This document shows positions 59,387 through 64,000 of a stretch of 64,000 nucleotides of DNA, piece after piece. A program made the position numbers and the translations under genes. Origin of the DNA: Ipomoea triloba (Eukaryota; Streptophyta; Magnoliopsida; Solanales; Convolvulaceae); NCBI RefSeq assembly GCF_003576645.1, contig NC_044930.1, forward strand, positions 421,161-485,160, given 5' to 3'. The notes beneath the pieces were generated by a model that worked only from the letters and a program-made list of their open reading frames with translations, searched no databases and was not told the origin of the DNA. How positions within the stretch are numbered: the stretch's first letter is position 1; every line of letters begins with the position of its first letter.

Positions 59387-61877
59387 TTTTTATTTTCTTC
59401 TTCTTCTTCTTCTTCTACATGTATGTGGTTTTTGAGTGTTTTTTGCTTTTTCTTCTCTCTGGTTGACTCTTTTCCCTTAGCCACTGCAAAACTCCCTGTC
59501 TTAATCAGAAAGGTTTGCTTGTAGCTTTCTTGATATGAATTTTGTTTTGGCTTTTTTCTGGTAAGGAATCTTGGCATTGATTGATGAGTTGAAAAAAAAA
59601 AAAAAAGTTTTGGAAGCTATTGCAAATCTACTTCTCATGTTAACTGTTTTCCTCCTGTCTTATAGAATAAACTGAGCAGTAAAAGAAAATTGTTGAAGAA
59701 CAGGTAATTGTTAACATATCTAATTCCGAAAAACCCTCTAATGTCACTGTTCTTGTGGATTGGCCAATTCAAGCACGTAGCACTCGTGCCTCAATGATCC
59801 CATCATCTCACTATCACAAATCTCTTGTGTTCAACTTGGTTCAATGCCCTCTAAGAATGATGTTAAATTACGACAATTGTTATACCATGGATCAGGGTTC
59901 AGCATAGAGTCAGCATAAATCAGGTTACGACTTCGTTTAGGTATGACCACTATGACATTGAGACAATATATTCTAAGCAGATTTTGTTGTAATTAAGGTT
60001 CTTTAGCTATGATAGTCCTCTTTATAAGTAATAGCTTCGACTAAATGTGGGTCATGAACGATTGAACGCAACTAATGGGGTCACTGGTGGTGGCTTTGAA
60101 ACAACCTCAACTAATTAATAGAAAATAATTTCTTTAATTATTTTGTCTTTATTCTTGGATGAAAAACATTATTTAGTCAGGAATATGTTTGTACCTATGG
60201 ATTTTCTATTTCTTTAATTTTGTCTTTATTCTTGGATGAAAAACGTTATTTAGTCATGAATATGTTTGTAGCTGTGGATTTTCTATTTCTTTAATTTTGT
60301 CTTTATTCTTGGATGAAAAACATTATTGAGTCATGAATTATGTTTGTACCTGTGGGCTGTGGTTAGGTATGGGAGATGGGACATATGATATTATGGAATG
60401 CTTTTGATCCTTTTGGATATATACGCATGTATCTGCATATATTTTAATTCAATTCTCTCATGGATATATTTTTGAAAGAGTAGTAATATATACTACACAC
60501 TTTCATTTTTTACTCCTTTTTTTTGTACCTTAGATTATCTGATTTTGCCAATTTACTCCATTTGTAGTCTGTATTGATGTGGTAGCATTACTGATTTAGA
60601 AAAAGGAAATGGATAACAAACATTTTTAAAAGTGTTTTTCTTATTATCCTCAAATAAAATCTTGACATAAATGGTTGAAAAATATATATATATAGCCTTT
60701 ATCTATCTGTTTTCTACCATTGCTGAGAGGGGAAATGGAGAAGAAGAGGAAATAGAAAAGATCATCCACAAGTGCCAAAATTTTCCCCCTTTTGTACTAG
60801 AATAATATGTATGCATGATGTGTGTAAATAATGGGAGTCGATGATGGTCATATTCTTTAATTTAATTACTATGACAGTCATCATTACTGAAATATGTAAT
60901 TTCAATACGATATTGGGGGTGATGAAATTGGTGAAAGAAGCTAGATTATTATACTTAGATTATCACGAGTTTAATTTTTGTTAATATTCTTTTGGTTAAC
61001 TAAGTCTTACAGAGTCTTTTTAGTGTAATTTATGTTTTCAAAGTGATTTACAAATTATTACATATGAGTGACATTTATCCATACAACACATACCCTTAGG
61101 TAATGATTATTGCTTAGTTTTTTCTCATCACCCAAAAATATCATGGTGTTAGCATATCAAGTACTCCAAGTAGTTAAACAACTCCTAAACAATAGTCCGA
61201 CCAAGTTGTTCAATATGTATTTTCGCGTTGTCTACAACCTTATCCGGCAAATTATTTTGTGGACCACGTCCATCTTGCAAGGTGAATCAGGATCTAAAAT
61301 ACACAATTTTCTTATTCTCTTTTTTAATTATTTTCTCAACCTATTGAGGTAAAAAACTCCCTTCCATGTGGGGGTATAAACCGGGTGCCACTAAACCACA
61401 AGGTTTTTGGCAACTTTATTCTCTTTTATTTCTTGTACTATTTAATTTTTAACAAGCCAAACCCAGTGGGCTTAGCCCATTGATACATATGTTACTCTAA
61501 ATTCTAAAAAGAGAGTTTTTATGTCATCTGATAGCATAGGACGACCGGCCCAAACCTATATATGTAATTTCAACAAACTGAATAAATCCATAAAATAAAA
61601 CATAAAATTTCTTTTGGTTGTTGCTGGTGTTGTCGGCTGTGTTGTTTTGCTCTCAATCCTGGCCACTTAAGTGGTCTATTGTATGTAATCTTACTCAGAA
61701 AAGGCAAAACTGAAATCACATCAAAAAAGAAAACAAAAATCTACCCAAAACGTGCTATTTTTTATTTTTTTTACTACTGCCCACTCTATTACAAGAAAAA
61801 TTAAATTTACACAAAATGTGCTGAAGATAGAGCACGTAGTCAAAAACATTATATTGTACTACGTAAAAGGAACAAAA
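59387..61877. other. Spacer between divergent GT47 genes 3 and 4
   Basis: About 2.5 kb holding the promoters of both genes. Contents: a 77-80-bp tandem repeat at 60129-60360, isolated MITE ends near 59880 and 61255, and a SINE-like block at about 61340-61410 (CTCCCTTCCATGTGGGGGTA, CCACAAGGTTTTTGGCAACT). No gene seen. Confidence 0.55.
60129..60360. repeat. 77-80-bp tandem repeat, three units
   Basis: Units start at 60129, 60209 and 60286 with TTTCTTTAATTTTGTCTTTA, then TTCTTGGATGAAAAAC, TTTAGTCATGAATATGTTTG and TGGATTTTCTA. Confidence 0.9.
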
Positions 61878-63345
61878 ATGGATTTAAGGAACAGAATGTT
61901 TGCACGGTGGGGATCTTCCTCAGGAGTTCTGTGCATAATCGCAGTGCCGTTGATTTTGGTGGCAGCGTTTTATGCCCTTCACAGTTCTAGCGGTTTTCAA
62001 TCGGTTTTTTCCTCTGAAACCCATCCATGGCTGCGGGGTTTTCCTATGCCCTTTTATCAACAACCCTCTTCTCATCCGGTATCCCCCATCTTTTCCATGT
62101 CAATTTTATCAGTTTTTTTTTCTTCATGAAATACTTGTTTTTAGGAGTATATTTTACCTTTTTTTTTTTTGCCATGAACATGCATATGGTTAAATTTAGC
62201 AAACTTAATTTTGCTAATTTTTTTGGTGGATTAGAAAAAGTTGACCAATTTAGAGAGAGTTGAAGCTGGTCTGGCACGAGTTAGAGCTGCAATCAGACAA
62301 GCTCAAACTGAAAATCGAACTCTGGAAGACCCGGACTATGTTCCTCATGGTCCAATTTATCGGAATCCTCACGCATTTCACAGGTAATTGACCTTTTAGT
62401 TAAAAGTCTAAATTGATATATAGTTTCTCGTGCCACAGTTTTTTAGCGTTGCATTGATAGATGAATGGATTTTGGTGATAAAATTCAGGTGTTTTTTTGC
62501 ATTGGTTTCAGGAGCTACCTGGAAATGGAAAAACGGTTCAAGATATTCATATATGAAGAAGGTGAGCCGCCGGTGTTTCATTATGTTGCGCCCGCGGAAG
62601 TGGGATAGATCAGATTGCAACGATAATTTGAGAAAGAAAAATAAATGAGGCACAGATTTTACGTGGAAAACCCCTAAACAAATTAGGGTAAAAACCACGG
62701 GCAAGGGTAGAAGAATTTCACTATGAGAAAATAGGAGTTACAACCACTCTCTAACTAACAAGGAGAAAACAAGGATAATTCTCTCTTGCTAGGAAGGAGA
62801 AATACACTCAACAAACTCTCTAATATCTCTAGTATATGAGGGAAGAATAGAATGATTTGGGATGACAAGAATGACAAATGACCTCCCTATTTATAGTTGA
62901 GGAATAGGGGTCATTTTGTAGTAAGTCCAAAGTTTAGGGACCAAATAATAAATATTTTGATAGGTGCCTAACTCCATGCCCAACTCTTTTGACTTGCCTA
63001 ATTCTTTGTCAATTGTTGATATTTGCCTAATTATGGCTGCTGCAACATTGCCTAATTCTGCCGACACATTACACTTTCAGTCAGGGAATTCTGGGCATTG
63101 AAGGAATCCTCATTCATCAGCTTGAGATCAGCAAATTTCGTACCAAAAACCCAGAAAAAGCTCATGTCTTTTTCCTCCCCTTCAGTACCTATTCACTTGT
63201 TGAGTTTGTGTTCGAACGTGATTCCCATGCATGGGGGCCTATGCAAAATACAGCTAGAGACTACATAAATGGCATCTCTACAAAGTACCCATACTGGAAC
63301 CGAAGCCTCGGCTATGATCATTTCATGCTCGCTTGTTATGATTGG
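61878..63345 (+). pseudogene. Exostosin-like glycosyltransferase, GT47, cluster gene 4, interrupted by a solo LTR (3' end outside window)
   Basis: Exons 61878-62078 (membrane anchor, ATG in AAAAATGGAT), 62235-62383 (LERVEAGLARVRAAIR, DPDYVPHGPIYRNP), and a third exon split as 62512-62583 and 63072-63345. The two parts add to 346 nt, exactly the length of exon 3 in genes 2 and 3, so removing the LTR and one target-site copy leaves a normal exon. As it stands, the frame enters the LTR after VFHY and meets a stop within ten codons. The conserved CHDW at the end of exon 3 is CYDW here. Exon 4 must lie beyond 64000. Otherwise most similar to gene 3. Confidence 0.88.
62584..63066. mobile_element. 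Solo LTR (483 bp) in a GT47 exon
   Basis: Starts TGTTGCGCCCGCGGAAG and ends CTGCCGACA, so TG...CA with TGT/ACA inverted ends. It is flanked by the 5-bp direct repeat CATTA (62579-62583 and 63067-63071). The paralogous gene 3 has a single CATTA at this site. A TATA-like CTATTTATAG lies near 62890. The TTTACGTGGAAAACCCC phrase is common in plant Ty1/copia LTRs. No internal region is present, so the element was lost by LTR-LTR recombination. Confidence 0.92.
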
Positions 63346-63404
63346 GTATTAAGCTATTAACCTTAAGAACATCCTATTTTTGTTGTGTCTAATCTATCCA
63401 ACTG

Positions 63405-63560
63405 TATATATTAGGTAAACTCGCATTGTGATCTTAGACTGCAAAGGACCACAAGGAAATAGCCTAGTTAGATTGTTACAGTTGAGTGACTCAAATCAAG
63501 AAGGTCTATATGTTGCTTCTTGAGAGTTAACTTGTAAGAGTTAATACTCAATACTCAATT
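63405..63560 (+). mobile_element. SINE-like sequence in GT47 gene 4 intron 3
   Basis: Shares phrases with 52375-52690 (TTAGGTAAACTCG, TGTGATCTTAG, GGACCACAAGGAAATAG, GAGAGTTAACTTGTAAGAGT). Confidence 0.35.
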
Positions 63561-63569
63561 TTGTCCATT

Positions 63570-64000
63570 GACCATTAGGATTTCACTATTTTGATCAGCT
63601 ACTATCAAAGTTGCTCAGTTTAGTCCTTAACTATGTAATTTTTACTTAAAATGGTCTCTCGAATTTTACCACTTTAGTCCTCAACTACTAAAGTTGTTCA
63701 ATTTAGTCCCTAACTATGTAATTTTTACCTAAAATGGTTCATCGACTATTAGGATTTCACCACATTGGTGTTCGACTATCAAAGTTGCTTAATTTAGTCC
63801 ATAATGTAAATGTTAACCTAAAAATCTAAAATGCAAGTTTATTATGGATTTGGAGACTTTTTGGAGATCGAGAATCAACGTGGTGAAATCCTAATAGTTA
63901 AGGGCCAAAATGGTGAAATCTTAATAGTCGAAGGACCATTTTAAGTAAAAAAAAAAAATTACATAGTTAGGGACTAAATTAAACAGCTTTGGTAGTCGGG
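63570..64000. repeat. Inverted and tandem repeat block in GT47 gene 4 intron 3
   Basis: On the left, a unit of about 95-105 bp (TTTAGTCCCTAACTATGTAA, TTTTTACCTAAAATGG, ATTAGGATTTCACCA) is repeated two to three times. On the right, from about 63880, the same phrases appear inverted (GGTGAAATCCTAATAG, ACATAGTTAGGGACTAAATT). This is a foldback-type structure; it runs off the window. Confidence 0.7.

Noticed and set aside
62584..63066. The interruption in GT47 gene 4 as a retained intron
   Set aside because: TG...CA ends and a CATTA direct repeat identify an LTR; removing it as an intron would leave an extra target-site copy and break the frame.

Overview
The window is nuclear DNA of a flowering plant, a eudicot. 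Coding regions are split by many short, AT-rich GT-AG introns, and the proteins match plant-specific families (DYW-class PPR protein, plastid-targeted threonine deaminase, plant GH35 beta-galactosidases, plant GT47 exostosin-like proteins). Intergenic DNA is very AT-rich and full of MITE-, SINE- and Helitron-like debris and AAT/ATT microsatellites. I could not fix the species; an asterid is a guess. Exon coordinates were read by eye from splice sites and protein continuity. No CRISPR array, tRNA or rRNA gene was found.

Left part (1-31.2 kb): the 3' portion of an A1 aspartic protease (+, cut by the window edge), an intronless OST-complex subunit gene OSTC (-), a long empty stretch with MITEs and a 65-bp tandem repeat, a poly(A)-binding protein of the PAB7 type (+, 10 coding exons), the GINS replication subunit PSF1 (-, 6 coding exons, E2F-like site in its promoter), about 4.5 kb of repeat-derived DNA, a biosynthetic threonine deaminase (+, 8 exons, one GC-AG intron), a GDSL esterase/lipase (+, 5 exons, apparent 1-nt frameshift) and an intronless EMB175-type DYW PPR protein (+). 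These are unrelated housekeeping or secreted-enzyme genes with no operon-like logic.

Middle part (31-48 kb): two tandem GH35 beta-galactosidase genes of the BGAL7/BGAL15 type (-), made by a segmental duplication that also copied the 3' end of the PPR gene; a broken PPR fragment remains between them. Copy A is intact (826 aa). Copy B differs by a precisely absent intron, an apparent 1-nt frameshift at an exon end, and a multi-kilobase Helitron-like insertion in intron 3. A 1,939-bp perfect direct repeat around a single N inside copy B is almost certainly a scaffolding error.

Right part (50-64 kb): four GT47 exostosin-like genes in a cluster (+, -, -, +). The fourth is interrupted in exon 3 by a 483-bp solo LTR with a 5-bp target-site duplication and runs off the window. 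Introns in this cluster carry minisatellites, MITEs and SINE-like sequences.

I did not find a convincing new biological system. The most informative signals are structural: the duplicated beta-galactosidase pair with intron gain/loss, the multiplied splice acceptor in copy A, the Helitron and LTR insertions, and the assembly artefact.
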